The notes: generated from the letters alone by a model not told the origin. Counted from the first letter of the stretch, positions 27,541 through 36,771 are shown. The stretch is 64,000 nucleotides of DNA from Geodermatophilus sp. DSM 45219 (GCF_900104025.1 NZ_FNIQ01000004.1:248001-312000), one strand, 5' to 3'. Numbers and translations: made by a program.

Positions 27541-28973
27541 TGACGGCGGGGGTGGGCGGGCCGGCGAGCACCGCCGGGGGCCTGGCCGGCCACCTCGACG
27601 GCTTCGTCCGGGCGGTGCGCGACGCCGGCATCCCGGTCGGCATCAGCCAGGCCGTGGACGCCGCGGAGGTGCTCACCGCCGTCGACCTGCTCGACCGGGA
27701 GCAGTTGCGGCACGGCCTGGCCGCCGTGCTGCTGCAGCGTGCGGCGCAGCGGCCGGCCTACGACGTGCTGTTCGACCTGTGGTGGCCGCTGTCGGACCGG
27801 CCGGTGGCCCCGGGCTCGGCGGACGACGACGCGGTCCCGGGCGAGACCGGTGACTCGACCCTCGACCTGCCCGACGGTGCCGACCTGGCGCAGCTGATGC
27901 GCGAGGAGCTGTCCCGGCTGCTGCTCTCCGGCGACGAGGAGGCGCTGCGCCGCTTCGCCCGCGAGGCCGTCGACCAGCTCGGCCGGACCGCACCGGGACC
28001 CTCGGGCCAGTCGTACTTCAGCTACCGGGTGATGCGGGCGCTCTCGCCCGACACCCTGGTCGCCCAGCTGCTGGCCGGCCTGCTCGGGGAGGCCGAGCGC
28101 GGCGGGCTGGCCGAGCAGGTGGCCCGCCAGACGGTGCGCGAGCGGCTGGCGGCGTTCCGGGCGGCGGTGGAGGCCGAGGTCCGGCGGCGGACGGCGGCCG
28201 AGCGCGGGCGGGACAAGGTGGCGAAGAACGCCGTCCGCCCGCTGGCCGACCAGGTCGACTTCCTGCGCGCCCAGGCCGCCGACCTGGCCGAGCTGCGCCG
28301 GACCGTCGCCCCCCTGGCGCGGCGGCTGGCCGTGCGGCTCTCGGCCCGGCGGCGGCACGGCCGCGAGGGCCGGCTGGACTTCCGCAGGACCGTCCGCGCC
28401 TCGCTGGGCACCGGCGGCGTGCCCGTGGTGACCCACCACCGGCCGCGGACGGTGCACAAGCCGGAGCTCGTGGTGCTCTGCGACGTCAGCGGCTCGGTCG
28501 CCGGGTTCAGCCACTTCACGCTGATGCTGACCCAGGCGCTGCGCGAGCACTTCTCCGGCGTCCGCGCGTTCGCCTTCGTCGACTCCACCGACGAGGTGAC
28601 CCGCTTCTTCCGTCCCGGGGTGGACGTCGCCGACGCGGTCGCGCGGATCGGCCGCGAGGCCGACGTCGTCGGCTTCGACGGGCACAGCGACTACGGGACG
28701 GCGTTCGAGGTGTTCGCCGACCGCTGGGCCTCGGCGGTCGGGCCGAAGACGTCGCTGCTGGTGCTCGGCGACGGGCGCACCAACTACCGCCCGCCGGGCC
28801 TGCCCGTCCTGGCCGACCTGGTCCGGCGCTCGCGGACCGCGCACTGGCTGAACCCCGAGCCGCGCCGGCTGTGGGGCAGCGGGGACTCCGCGGCCGACCG
28901 CTACGGCGAGGTCGTCGACATGGTGGAGTGCCGCAACGCCGCCCAGCTCGCCGACTTCGTCACCACGCTCTGA
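27540..28973 (+). CDS. VWA-domain CoxE-like protein
   Basis: 477 aa. The C-terminal half carries a von Willebrand factor A domain with the metal-ion site DVSGS (in VVLCDVSGSVAGF) and SLLVLGDGRTNYR. The N-terminal half is helical and Arg-rich. It is the likely partner of the MoxR ATPase immediately upstream. No signal peptide is seen. Exact function is unknown. Confidence 0.85.
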   Translation: MTAGVGGPASTAGGLAGHLDGFVRAVRDAGIPVGISQAVDAAEVLTAVDLLDREQLRHGLAAVLLQRAAQRPAYDVLFDLWWPLSDRPVAPGSADDDAVPGETGDSTLDLPDGADLAQLMREELSRLLLSGDEEALRRFAREAVDQLGRTAPGPSGQSYFSYRVMRALSPDTLVAQLLAGLLGEAERGGLAEQVARQTVRERLAAFRAAVEAEVRRRTAAERGRDKVAKNAVRPLADQVDFLRAQAADLAELRRTVAPLARRLAVRLSARRRHGREGRLDFRRTVRASLGTGGVPVVTHHRPRTVHKPELVVLCDVSGSVAGFSHFTLMLTQALREHFSGVRAFAFVDSTDEVTRFFRPGVDVADAVARIGREADVVGFDGHSDYGTAFEVFADRWASAVGPKTSLLVLGDGRTNYRPPGLPVLADLVRRSRTAHWLNPEPRRLWGSGDSAADRYGEVVDMVECRNAAQLADFVTTL

Positions 28974-28980
28974 AGAAGGA

Positions 28981-29018
28981 CCCTCCTGCTCCCCACCACT
29001 GGGGCCCCTGCAGGAGGG
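28981..29018 (+). terminator. Repeat family D, copy 1: two-stem hairpin after the VWA gene
   Basis: CCCTCCTGC (28981-28989) pairs with GCAGGAGGG (29010-29018). Inside, CCCCA pairs with TGGGG, leaving an asymmetric CCCCT bulge. An inverted copy of the same architecture lies at 55478-55528. It sits 8 nt after the VWA gene and likely terminates it. Confidence 0.6.
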
Positions 29019-29042
29019 CCACGGGGTCCGGTCGGCTCCGGA

Positions 29043-29048
29043 TACCCT
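29043..29048 (+). promoter_or_regulatory. nadD leaderless -10 box
   Basis: TACCCT ends 6 nt before the nadD GTG at 29055, just after the repeat D hairpin. It marks the start of the nadD-rsfS-phosphatase-degV operon. Confidence 0.45.
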
Positions 29049-29054
29049 CGATCG

Positions 29055-29792
29055 GTGGCGGGACGGCGGGTCGGGGTGATGGGCGGGACGTTCGACCCCG
29101 TCCACCACGGGCACCTCGTGGCGGCGAGCGAGGTCGCGGTGCTGTTCGGCCTCGACGAGGTCGTCTTCGTCCCGACCGGCCAGCCGTGGCAGAAGAGCGA
29201 CCGCGCGGTGTCCCCGGCCGAGGACCGATACCTCATGACGGTCATCGCCACGGCGTCCAACCCGCGATTCTCGGTGAGCCGGGTCGACGTGGACCGCGGG
29301 GGGCCCACGTACACGATCGACACGCTCGAGGACCTGAAGCGCCAGCGACCGGACGACGAGCTGTTCTTCATCACCGGCGCGGACGCGCTCTCCCAGATCC
29401 TCACCTGGCGCGACGCCGACGCCTGCTTCGCCCTGGCGCACTTCGTCGGCGTGACCCGCCCCGGGTTCGACCTGGGCGCGGCCCACCTGCCCGAGGGCGC
29501 GGTCAGCCTGGTCGAGGTGCCGGCGCTGGCGATCAGCTCCAGCGACTGCCGCGGCCGGGTGGGCCGCGGGATGCCGGTCTGGTACCTGGTGCCCGACGGT
29601 GTCGTGCAGTACATCGAGAAGCGCGGGCTGTACCGCACTCCCGGCGGTCCCCGCCCCGCCGCCCGCGAGGGCGCCGACCGTGGTCTGCCCGCCGACCGCC
29701 CCACGTACGACCGGCCGCCGGCGACCGACGCCGCGACCGCGGGCCCGCCTCCCGAACCACCGACCACCGATCTCCAGGAGGTACCCCGATGA
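29055..29792 (+). CDS. nadD: Nicotinate-nucleotide adenylyltransferase
   Basis: Makes deamido-NAD from nicotinate mononucleotide and ATP. The nucleotidyltransferase motif is [11 protein letters not shown] and the C-terminal motif is [10 protein letters not shown] (usual form ISST-R). The enzymatic part ends near residue 198. A Pro/Ala-rich tail of about 45 residues follows and contains the Shine-Dalgarno of rsfS. The stop overlaps rsfS by 4 nt. Confidence 0.95.
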   Translation: MAGRRVGVMGGTFDPVHHGHLVAASEVAVLFGLDEVVFVPTGQPWQKSDRAVSPAEDRYLMTVIATASNPRFSVSRVDVDRGGPTYTIDTLEDLKRQRPDDELFFITGADALSQILTWRDADACFALAHFVGVTRPGFDLGAAHLPEGAVSLVEVPALAISSSDCRGRVGRGMPVWYLVPDGVVQYIEKRGLYRTPGGPRPAAREGADRGLPADRPTYDRPPATDAATAGPPPEPPTTDLQEVPR

Positions 29793-30289
29793 CCGCCTCG
29801 ACCGAGGCGCGGGAGACCGCACTGCTGGCCGCCCAGGCCGCCGCCGACAAGCTGGCGACCGACGTGGCCATCGTCGACGTCAGCGAGCGGCTGGCCATCA
29901 CCGACGCGTTCGTGCTGGCCTCGGCGCCCAACGAGCGGCAGGTGCAGGCCATCGTCGACGAGGTCGAGGAGCGCCTCCGCGAGCACGGCGTCAAGCCGGT
30001 CCGCCGCGAGGGCGTCGCCGAGGCGCGCTGGGTGCTGCTGGACTTCGTCGACGTCGTCGTCCACGTCCAGCACGCCGAGGAGCGCGCCTACTACGCCCTC
30101 GAGCGGCTGTGGAAGGACTGCCCGACCATCCCGTTCGTCGACCGCTCCGCCCCTCCGGCCGGTGCGGACGGGGCGGCGGCCCCCGGCACCGCCGGCACGC
30201 CGTCGGCCGACGACGCCGGCCCGGCCGGCGCGGACCCCACGCCGGCGCCCGAGCCGTCCGGCGACGGCCCGGGGACGACCGGCAGGTGA
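29789..30289 (+). CDS. rsfS: Ribosomal silencing factor RsfS
   Basis: Binds ribosomal protein L14 and prevents subunit joining under starvation. The family core is visible as [34 protein letters not shown] and [15 protein letters not shown]. About 45 Ala/Gly/Pro-rich residues are appended after the core. The ATG at 29789 is set by AGGAGG at 29776-29781 and the ATGA overlap with nadD. Confidence 0.94.
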   Translation: MTASTEARETALLAAQAAADKLATDVAIVDVSERLAITDAFVLASAPNERQVQAIVDEVEERLREHGVKPVRREGVAEARWVLLDFVDVVVHVQHAEERAYYALERLWKDCPTIPFVDRSAPPAGADGAAAPGTAGTPSADDAGPAGADPTPAPEPSGDGPGTTGR

Positions 30290-31005
30290 GCGACCTCCCG
30301 GCGCTGCCGGTGCCCCGGCTCCTCCTGTGGCGGCACGGGCGCACGGAGTGGAACGCCGAGGGGCGCTTCCAGGGCCAGCTGGACCCGCCGCTGGACGAGG
30401 TGGGACGCCGCCAGGCCCGCGTCGCCGCCCCGCACCTGGCCGCCCCGCTGCCCGAGGGGACCGTCGTGGTCTCCAGCGACCTGGTCCGGGCGGCCGAGAC
30501 GGCGGTCGCGCTCACCGACGTCCTCGGCGTGCCGCTGCGACTGGACCCCCGGCTGCGCGAGGTCGGCATGGGCTCCTGGGAGGGGCTGACCCGCCAGGAG
30601 GTGGCCGAGCGGCACCCCGACCAGTACGCCGACTGGCTCGCCGGGCGGCCGATCTCCGGTCGTGGCGGTGAGGAATCCGCCGACGTGCCGGTCCGCGCGC
30701 TGGCCGCGGTCGCCGAGCTGCCCGAGGCCCCGGCGGCCGTCGTCGTCACCCACGGTGGCACGTCCGCGCGGGTGATCGAGGCGCTGCTGGGGCTCGGCCC
30801 CGAGCACCGCCGCGTGTTCGGGCCGCTCGCCAACTGCGCGTGGAGCGAGCTCGCCGAGCAGAGCGGCCGGTGGCGGCTGCTGCGGCACAACACCTCGGCC
30901 CCCGAGCTGCCCGACGGCCCGGCTCCGTCGGCCCGCCGTCCGGACGCCGGGGCCAACCCCGAGGAGGGCGCGCCGGCCCCGGCCCAGGACGCCGACGCCC
31001 TGTGA
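30286..31005 (+). CDS. Histidine phosphatase family protein (GpgP-like by position)
   Basis: 239-aa enzyme with the catalytic RHG motif (LLLWRHGRTEWN) and the second His in VVTHGGTSARV. In mycobacteria the gene at this position, after nadD and rsfS, is the glucosyl-3-phosphoglycerate phosphatase GpgP of methylglucose lipopolysaccharide synthesis. That identity is inferred from synteny only. The last 40 residues are low complexity. GTG start and stop overlap both neighbours by 4 nt. Confidence 0.88.
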   Translation: MSDLPALPVPRLLLWRHGRTEWNAEGRFQGQLDPPLDEVGRRQARVAAPHLAAPLPEGTVVVSSDLVRAAETAVALTDVLGVPLRLDPRLREVGMGSWEGLTRQEVAERHPDQYADWLAGRPISGRGGEESADVPVRALAAVAELPEAPAAVVVTHGGTSARVIEALLGLGPEHRRVFGPLANCAWSELAEQSGRWRLLRHNTSAPELPDGPAPSARRPDAGANPEEGAPAPAQDADAL

Positions 31006-31916
31006 CCCCGGTCGACGAGCCGCCCCGGCCGCAGCCGGTGGCGGTGGTCACCGACTCGTCGGCCTACCTGCCGGCCCGGCTGGTCGAGCAGTACTCGGTC
31101 GAGGTGGTGCCGCTGTACGTCGTCATGGCCGGGCACTCCGGCCGCGAGGGCGACGACATCGGGCCGGCGGACGTCGCCCGCGCGCTCGGCACCCGCGGCC
31201 ACCACGTCTCGACCTCCCGGCCGACGCCCGGGGACTTCGTCGCCGCCTACCGCCGGCGGCTGGCCGCGGGAGCCGAGCGGATCGTCTCGGTGCACCTGTC
31301 CGCCGAGCTCTCCGGGACGGTGGACGCCGCGCGGCTGGCCGCCGCGCAGGTCGGTGAGCACGTCGTGACCGTCGTCGACTCCCGTTCCGCCGCCATGGGC
31401 AACGGCTTCGCGGTCCTGGCCGCCGCCCGGGCGGCCGCCCGGGGGGAGGACATGGCGGCGGTGACTGCGGCCGCCCGGGACACCGCCGCCGCGACCCGCA
31501 CGCTGTTCGTCGTCGACACCCTCGAGCACCTGCGCCGGGGCGGCCGGATCGGGCACGCCGCCTCGATGATCGGCACCGCGCTGTCGGTGAAGCCGGTCCT
31601 GCACGTCGCCGACGGCCGGGTGGTGCCCCTGGAGAAGGTGCGCACGTCGGCCCGGGCCCTGGTCCGCCTCGTCCAGCGCGGGGTGGAGGCCGCCGCCGGC
31701 CGGCCGGTCATGGTCGCGGTCCACCACCTCGCGGCACCCGAGCGGGCCGAGCGGCTGGCCGCCGATCTCGAGGAGCGCATCCCCGAGCTGCAGGAGTTGT
31801 ACGTCAGCGAGCTGGGCGCCGCGATCGGCGCGCACGTGGGGCCGGGCGCCGTGGGACTGGTGGTGGCCCCGGCCGGGGCGTCGTCTCCGCCTCCCCCGGA
31901 GGCCGGGGAGCGGTAG
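31002..31916 (+). CDS. DegV-family fatty-acid-binding protein
   Basis: 304-aa DegV protein; family members bind fatty acids, often for fatty acid kinase. The hallmark VAVVTDSSAYLP is at the start, followed by TSRPTPGDF, HLSAELSGT and the RGGRIG segment of the C-terminal domain. It is the last gene of the nadD operon as in mycobacteria. It ends with TAG. Confidence 0.9.
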   Translation: MTPVDEPPRPQPVAVVTDSSAYLPARLVEQYSVEVVPLYVVMAGHSGREGDDIGPADVARALGTRGHHVSTSRPTPGDFVAAYRRRLAAGAERIVSVHLSAELSGTVDAARLAAAQVGEHVVTVVDSRSAAMGNGFAVLAAARAAARGEDMAAVTAAARDTAAATRTLFVVDTLEHLRRGGRIGHAASMIGTALSVKPVLHVADGRVVPLEKVRTSARALVRLVQRGVEAAAGRPVMVAVHHLAAPERAERLAADLEERIPELQELYVSELGAAIGAHVGPGAVGLVVAPAGASSPPPPEAGER

Positions 31917-32040
31917 GCGGTCGAGGGAGAGCACCGCGGCAGCCTGCCCCTCCCGCCCTGCTCGGCCCGTCCCGGTGTCCACAGCCGGGGCGTCCGTCCA
32001 CAACCCGGCCGGCCACGGCCCGGCCCGGCCCCGGTGTCCC

Positions 32041-32046
32041 TAGCGT
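32041..32046 (+). promoter_or_regulatory. comEA leaderless -10 box
   Basis: TAGCGT lies 7 nt before the GTG at 32054. The 124 nt upstream, back to the degV stop, contain two TCCACA(G/A) motifs of uncertain meaning and no gene. Confidence 0.45.
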
Positions 32047-32053
32047 CGCGCCG

Positions 32054-32890
32054 GTGCGCCTCCCTCCCCGCCGCAGCGACGACGCAGACCTCATCCGGAA
32101 CCGGCTGCGCACCCTGCTGCACGAGAGCCGCCCCGCCGGCTGGGTGCCCGACGAGCAGCCGGCCGACCCCGGGCCCGACGATCCCGACGACGAGCCCGAC
32201 GACCACCCGGCCGACGACGGGCTGCCGGCACGCATGGGGCGGCACCGTGCTCCGGGCAGCGCCGTGCGCGTGGCGCCGGGACGGCGCGCGGTGTGGGGGC
32301 TGTGGGTCGCCGGTGTGCTCGCTGCACTCGTGGTCGTCGGCAGCACCTGGGCCGGCCGACCCCAGGTGGAACCCGCCCCGGTCGACCCGGCCCCTCCGGC
32401 GGCCCCGACCGCCGAGGCCCCCGCGGCCACGCCGTCCGTCGGGGTCGCGGCCGACACCGCCACGACGGTGGTCGTCTCGGTGGTCGGGCTGGTCGCCCGT
32501 CCCGGGCTGGTCACCCTGCCGGAGGGATCGCGGGTGGCCGACGCGGTGGCCGCCGCCGGTGGCCTGCTCCCGGACGCCGACCCGGCCTCGGTGAACCTGG
32601 CCGCGGTCGTGGCCGACGGCGAGCAGGTGGCGGTCGGCGTGCCCGGCGCGGGCACGGGCGGCGGAGTCGCGGGCGGGACGGCCGGTGCACCCGCGACGGG
32701 GCCGGTGGACCTCAACGCGGCCACCGCTGCCGACCTCGACGCGCTGCCCGGTATCGGGCCGGTGCTGGCCCAGCGGATCGTCGAGCACCGCGAGCGCAGC
32801 GGCCCCTTCCGCACCGTCGAGCAGTTGGACGACGTCCCGGGCATCGGCCCGACCACCTACGCCGAGCTCGCCGAGCTGGTGACCGTGTGA
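32054..32890 (+). CDS. comEA: ComEA-type DNA-binding protein
   Basis: 278-aa membrane-anchored protein. A charged N-terminal cytosolic segment is followed by one membrane helix (about residues 79-99), an SLBB domain (VVGLVARPGLVTLPEGSRVADAV) and two helix-hairpin-helix motifs at the C-terminus (LDALPGIGPVLAQRIVEHR and LDDVPGIGPTTYAEL). In competent bacteria ComEA binds incoming DNA outside the membrane and hands it to ComEC, which follows directly with a 4-nt overlap. Confidence 0.92.
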   Translation: MRLPPRRSDDADLIRNRLRTLLHESRPAGWVPDEQPADPGPDDPDDEPDDHPADDGLPARMGRHRAPGSAVRVAPGRRAVWGLWVAGVLAALVVVGSTWAGRPQVEPAPVDPAPPAAPTAEAPAATPSVGVAADTATTVVVSVVGLVARPGLVTLPEGSRVADAVAAAGGLLPDADPASVNLAAVVADGEQVAVGVPGAGTGGGVAGGTAGAPATGPVDLNAATAADLDALPGIGPVLAQRIVEHRERSGPFRTVEQLDDVPGIGPTTYAELAELVTV

Positions 32891-35800
32891 GCGCCGGGGC
32901 CGGACGGTGGTCGTGGGTGGACCTGCGGCTGGCGCCCGCGGCGGCGACGGTGTGGGCCACCACGCTCCTCGCGCCGCTCCTGCCGGTCCCGTTGCTGGCC
33001 GGTGCGGTGCCCGCCGCCGCGGTCACCGCGGTCTGGGTGTCCCGGCGCAGCCGCTCACCGGCGGCGGTCGTGCTGGTCGGGGTGCTCGCAGCGCTCGCGG
33101 TCACCTCGGCCACCGCCGCGTTGCGCGAGTCGGCACGCGAGGCCTCACCGCTGGTCGCGGCCGCGCAGGACCGGCGCACGGCCCAGCTGGACCTCGAGCT
33201 CGACGGCGATCCCACGCCGGTGCGCGGGGTGGGTCCGCCGCGGGTCGTCGTCGAGGCCACGGTCACCGCGATGGACGACGGCGGGACCCGCACCCGGCTG
33301 GAGGGCGCCGTGGTGGTGTTCGGGCCCGCTGAGGAGTGGCTCGGGCTGGTGCCGGGCCAGGCGCTGCGGGTCCGGGCATCCCTGTCCCCGGCCGGCGCGG
33401 ACGAGGGTCTGGTGGCGCGGGTGTCCGCGCGGTCGCCACCGGCGCTGCTGGGCGACGCGCCGTGGGTGCAGCGTGCCGCCGGAGGGCTGCGCGAGGGGTT
33501 GCGCGACTCCGCCGTCGAGGTGCTCGGACCGCAGGCGGGCGGGTTGCTCCCCGGCCTCGTCGTCGGGGACACGCGGTCGATGGACCCGGTGCTCGTCGAG
33601 GACTTCCGGCGGGCGGGGCTGGCGCACCTGACGGCGGTGTCCGGCGCCAACGTGGCGATCGTGCTGGCCGGGGTGCTGGCGCCGCTGCGCCGCCGGGCGG
33701 TCGACCGGCGGGTGCAGGCGCTGGTCGCGGTGGTCGCGCTCGTCGGCTTCGTCGTCCTGGCCCGGCCCAGCGCCAGCGTGCTGCGTGCCGCGGCCATGGG
33801 CGCGGTCACGCTGCTGGCGCTGGCCACCGGCCGCTCGCGCGCGGCGCTGCCCGCGCTCGGCGCGGCCGTCGTCGTGCTGCTGCTCGCCGACCCGGGGCTG
33901 GCGCGCGACGCCGGATTCGCGCTCTCCGTGGCGGCGACCGCGGCGATCGTGCTGCTCGCGCCCGGCTGGTCGCGGCGGCTGCGCGAGCGGGGCTGGCCGT
34001 TGCCGCTGGCCGACGCGGTGGCGGTCGCCGCGGCCGCCGGCCTGGCCACCGCGCCGCTGGTGGCGGGGCTCTCCGGTCTGGTGAGCCCGGTGTCGCTGCC
34101 GGCCAACCTGCTCGCCGCACCCGCCGTCGCCCCGGCGACCGTCCTCGGGCTGCTGGCCGCGCTCACCCTGCCGGTCGCGCCACCGCTGGGTGACGCGCTG
34201 GTCCGGCTCGCGGGCTGGCCGGTGCGCTGGCTGGTCGTCGTGGCACAGCGGGCGGCGGCGCTGCCCGACGGTGCCACCGGGTGGCCGGCGGGCACGCGGG
34301 GCGCGGTGCTGCTGACCGCGCTGCTGCTCCTGGTCGGCTGGCTGCTGTGGCGCTTCCCCCGCGCACGGCCGCTGGCGCTGGCGGCACTGGTCGGCGTCGT
34401 CGTGCTCGGCTGGCCGCTGCGCCAGGTCACCCGCGGCTGGCCGCCGGAGCGGACCGTCCTGGTCGCCTGCGACGTCGGCCAGGGCGACGCGCTGGTGGTC
34501 CCGACCGGTCCGGGGGAGGGCGTGCTCGTCGACGCCGGGCCCGACGTCGGCCCGGTCGACCGCTGCCTGGACCGGCTCGGCATCGACACGCTGCCCCTGG
34601 TGCTCGTCACCCACCTCGACGCCGACCACGCCGGCGGGCTGGCCGGAGCGCTGTCCGGGCGGGAGGTGGGCGTCGTGGCCACCGGCACCCTCTCGCCCGC
34701 CGAGGACCGCGCGGTCCGCCTGGACGCCGACGCGCGGCGGGCCGGCGCGGAGCGGGCGGTGCTCGTCCCCGGCGACATACGGACGGTGGGGACCGCGACG
34801 ATCGAGGTGCTCGCCCCGCCGCCGGAGATCGCCACGGCCGCGGTACCGGCCAACGACCTCTCCCTCGTGGTCCGGGTGACCCAGCGCGGGGTCCGCGTGC
34901 TGCTCACCGGTGACCTCAGCGGCGAGGCCGAGGCGCGCATCGTCGCCCGCGGGGTGGACCTGCAGGCCGACGTGCTCAAGGTGCCGCACCACGGCAGTGC
35001 CGACGCCGACCGGGGCTTCTTCGCCGCCACCGGCGCGCGGGTGGCGCTGGTCTCGGCCGGGCGGGACAACTCCTACGGGCACCCCACGGCGCGGGTGCTG
35101 GCCTGGCTCGCCCAGGAGGGCGCGCGGGTGCACCGCACCGACCGGGAGGGCGACCTGGCCGTGGCGGGGGACGCCGGCGGCTGGGGCGTCGCCGTCCGCG
35201 GCCCCGACGACGGCGTGTCCGCCGCGGGCCCGGTCGGCGCGCCCGCGGAGCCGGCGGTGGTCCGCGCGCGTCGACGGGAGCGTCGCTCCCGCGTGACACC
35301 ATCGCGGTGTGGCCGCAGCACCCCCCGCACCGACCTCCCGCCTGCGTGCCGTGGTCGGCGAGGAGGAGCTGCTCCGCTCGCGCGCCGTGTCCGCCGTGCG
35401 CACCGCCGTCCTCGAGCGCCACCCCGACGCCGAGCTGCACGAGCTGCCGGCGCAGGGGCTCCCGGTCGGCCAGCTCGCCGACGTGCTGGCCCCCTCGCTG
35501 TTCGGCGGGCACCGCGTGGTCGTCGTGACCGGGGTGCACGAGGCCGCCGGCGCGCTCGTCGACGCGCTCACCGGCTACGCCAGGGAACCCGACCCGGACC
35601 TGACGCTCGTCGTCGTCCACAACGGTGGCAAGCGCAACGAGGCGCTGGTCAAGGCCTTCACGGCGGCGGGGGCCGCGGTCGACGACTGCCCGAAGGTCAG
35701 CTCGGTGGGCGACCGGATCGCCTTCGTGCGCAACGAGGTGCGGGCCGCCGGCGGCCGGATCACCGCCGACGCCGCGTCCTCGCTGGTCGAGGCGGTCGGC

Positions 35801-35946
35801 GCGGACCTGCGGCAGCTGTCCTCGGCCGCCTCGCAGCTGGTCTCGGACTTCGGCGGCGCCATCGACGCCGACGCGGTGGCCCGCTTCCACCGCGGGCAGG
35901 CCGAGGTCAGCGGCTTCACCGTCGCCGAGCGGGTGCTGGTGGGTGA
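32887..35946 (+). CDS. comEC: ComEC/Rec2 competence protein, frame running on into holA
   Basis: DNA-channel protein. The competence domain (VSGANVAIVLAG to about residue 510, with many membrane helices) is followed by a metallo-beta-lactamase domain (CDVGQGDALVVPT, THLDADHAGG, KVPHHGSADADRG). Homology ends near 35230 (about residue 780), the normal family length. The frame has no stop there; it runs 638 nt through holA in another frame, and that extension is Arg-rich and probably not meaningful protein. A TGA in the +1 frame at 35294 may be the ancestral stop. GTG start overlaps comEA. Confidence 0.85.
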   Translation: MSAGAGRWSWVDLRLAPAAATVWATTLLAPLLPVPLLAGAVPAAAVTAVWVSRRSRSPAAVVLVGVLAALAVTSATAALRESAREASPLVAAAQDRRTAQLDLELDGDPTPVRGVGPPRVVVEATVTAMDDGGTRTRLEGAVVVFGPAEEWLGLVPGQALRVRASLSPAGADEGLVARVSARSPPALLGDAPWVQRAAGGLREGLRDSAVEVLGPQAGGLLPGLVVGDTRSMDPVLVEDFRRAGLAHLTAVSGANVAIVLAGVLAPLRRRAVDRRVQALVAVVALVGFVVLARPSASVLRAAAMGAVTLLALATGRSRAALPALGAAVVVLLLADPGLARDAGFALSVAATAAIVLLAPGWSRRLRERGWPLPLADAVAVAAAAGLATAPLVAGLSGLVSPVSLPANLLAAPAVAPATVLGLLAALTLPVAPPLGDALVRLAGWPVRWLVVVAQRAAALPDGATGWPAGTRGAVLLTALLLLVGWLLWRFPRARPLALAALVGVVVLGWPLRQVTRGWPPERTVLVACDVGQGDALVVPTGPGEGVLVDAGPDVGPVDRCLDRLGIDTLPLVLVTHLDADHAGGLAGALSGREVGVVATGTLSPAEDRAVRLDADARRAGAERAVLVPGDIRTVGTATIEVLAPPPEIATAAVPANDLSLVVRVTQRGVRVLLTGDLSGEAEARIVARGVDLQADVLKVPHHGSADADRGFFAATGARVALVSAGRDNSYGHPTARVLAWLAQEGARVHRTDREGDLAVAGDAGGWGVAVRGPDDGVSAAGPVGAPAEPAVVRARRRERRSRVTPSRCGRSTPRTDLPPACRGRRGGAAPLARRVRRAHRRPRAPPRRRAARAAGAGAPGRPARRRAGPLAVRRAPRGRRDRGARGRRRARRRAHRLRQGTRPGPDARRRPQRWQAQRGAGQGLHGGGGRGRRLPEGQLGGRPDRLRAQRGAGRRRPDHRRRRVLAGRGGRRGPAAAVLGRLAAGLGLRRRHRRRRGGPLPPRAGRGQRLHRRRAGAGG

Positions 35947-36301
35947 TCGGCAGGGCTCGCTGGAGATGCTGCGCTGGGCGCTGCAGCGGGGCGTCGCGCA
36001 CGTGCTCATCGCCGACGCGATCGCCGACGGCGTGCGCACGGCGGCCCGGGTCTCCTCGGTCCGCAGCGCCAACCCCGGCGACCTGGCCCGCACGCTGAAG
36101 ATGCCGCCGTGGAAGGTCAAGAAGGCCCAGTCGCAGGCGCGCGGCTGGAGCATCGAGGGGCTGCAGCAGGCGATCGGTGTGGCCGCCGAGCTCAACGCCG
36201 ACGTCAAGGGCGCTGCGGCCAGTGCCGACTACGCGCTCGAACGGGCCATCCGCCGGATCGTCGCCATCCGCCGGGAGACCGGTCGCGGCGTCCGCGGCTG
36301 A
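35309..36301 (+). CDS. holA: DNA polymerase III subunit delta
   Basis: Clamp-loader subunit that opens the sliding clamp, 330 aa. It opens with LRAVVGEEELLRSRAVSAV and includes LVVVHNGGKRNEALVKAF and LKMPPWKVKKAQSQARGW, the latter typical of actinobacterial delta. The GTG at 35309 is favoured by CACCAT 7 nt upstream. It lies inside the run-on frame of comEC but is clearly the true gene in this region. Confidence 0.92.
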   Translation: MAAAPPAPTSRLRAVVGEEELLRSRAVSAVRTAVLERHPDAELHELPAQGLPVGQLADVLAPSLFGGHRVVVVTGVHEAAGALVDALTGYAREPDPDLTLVVVHNGGKRNEALVKAFTAAGAAVDDCPKVSSVGDRIAFVRNEVRAAGGRITADAASSLVEAVGADLRQLSSAASQLVSDFGGAIDADAVARFHRGQAEVSGFTVAERVLVGDRQGSLEMLRWALQRGVAHVLIADAIADGVRTAARVSSVRSANPGDLARTLKMPPWKVKKAQSQARGWSIEGLQQAIGVAAELNADVKGAAASADYALERAIRRIVAIRRETGRGVRG

Positions 36302-36342
36302 GAGCGGGCCTGCTGCCCCCGCACCCGGCCTCCTCCAGGGGT

Positions 36343-36399
36343 CCTCGTCCCCCGTCCCACCGTGAACCTGCGGAGGGTGGGCAGGACGAGGTCCTCACC
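36343..36399 (+). terminator. Repeat family E, copy 2: hairpin after holA
   Basis: CCTCGTCC (36343-36350) pairs with GGACGAGG (36384-36391). Compared with the copy after rne, one stem pair has changed on both sides (C-G to T-A), a compensatory change that supports the fold. It lies 41 nt after the holA stop. Confidence 0.6.
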
Positions 36400-36443
36400 G
36401 GGGGGTCCTGCCGTCTGCGGGGGCCCACGGTCCGGGAACGCGA

Positions 36444-36475
36444 CGAGCCCCCGTCCCGCAGGGGGAGGGGGCTCG
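36444..36475. terminator. rpsT terminator (convergent with holA)
   Basis: CGAGCCCCC (36444-36452) pairs perfectly with GGGGGCTCG (36467-36475), and the loop can add further C-G pairs. It lies just downstream of rpsT on the minus strand. Confidence 0.7.
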
Positions 36476-36504
36476 CCGGACGGCCGCGCGGAGGCGGCCG
36501 GAGG

Positions 36505-36771
36505 TCAGCTGGAGAGGTCGGCCAGCCGCTTGGCCATGCCCGACTTGCGGTTCGCGGCCTGGTTCTTGTGGATGACGCCCTTGCTGGCGGCCTTGTCCAG
36601 CGCCTTGCTGGCCGTCTGCAGGGCGGTCGTCGCGGCGGCGGCGTCCCCGGCCTCGGCGGCGGTGCGGAAGCGGCGGACGGCCGTCTTCAGGGCGGACTTG
36701 ACCGCGACGTTGCGCTGACGCGCCTTCTCGTTGGTCTTGATCCGCTTGAGCTGGGACTTGATGTTCGCCAC
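36505..36771 (-). CDS. rpsT: 30S ribosomal protein S20
   Basis: Small-subunit protein of 88 aa, opening [20 protein letters not shown] and ending [18 protein letters not shown], a full match to the family. The GTG at 36771 gives the usual N-terminus; an upstream in-frame ATG would add about 28 residues without homology. It is divergent from lepA, as in many actinobacteria. Confidence 0.96.
   Translation of the reverse strand: MANIKSQLKRIKTNEKARQRNVAVKSALKTAVRRFRTAAEAGDAAAATTALQTASKALDKAASKGVIHKNQAANRKSGMAKRLADLSS

Noticed and set aside
31970..32015. TCCACA motifs before comEA as DnaA boxes or an origin
   Set aside because: Only two poorly matching copies, GC-rich surroundings and no dnaA/dnaN context.
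35309..35946. The comEC run-on as a genuine functional domain
   Set aside because: It is Arg/Ala-rich with no motif and coincides with a clearly coding holA in another frame.
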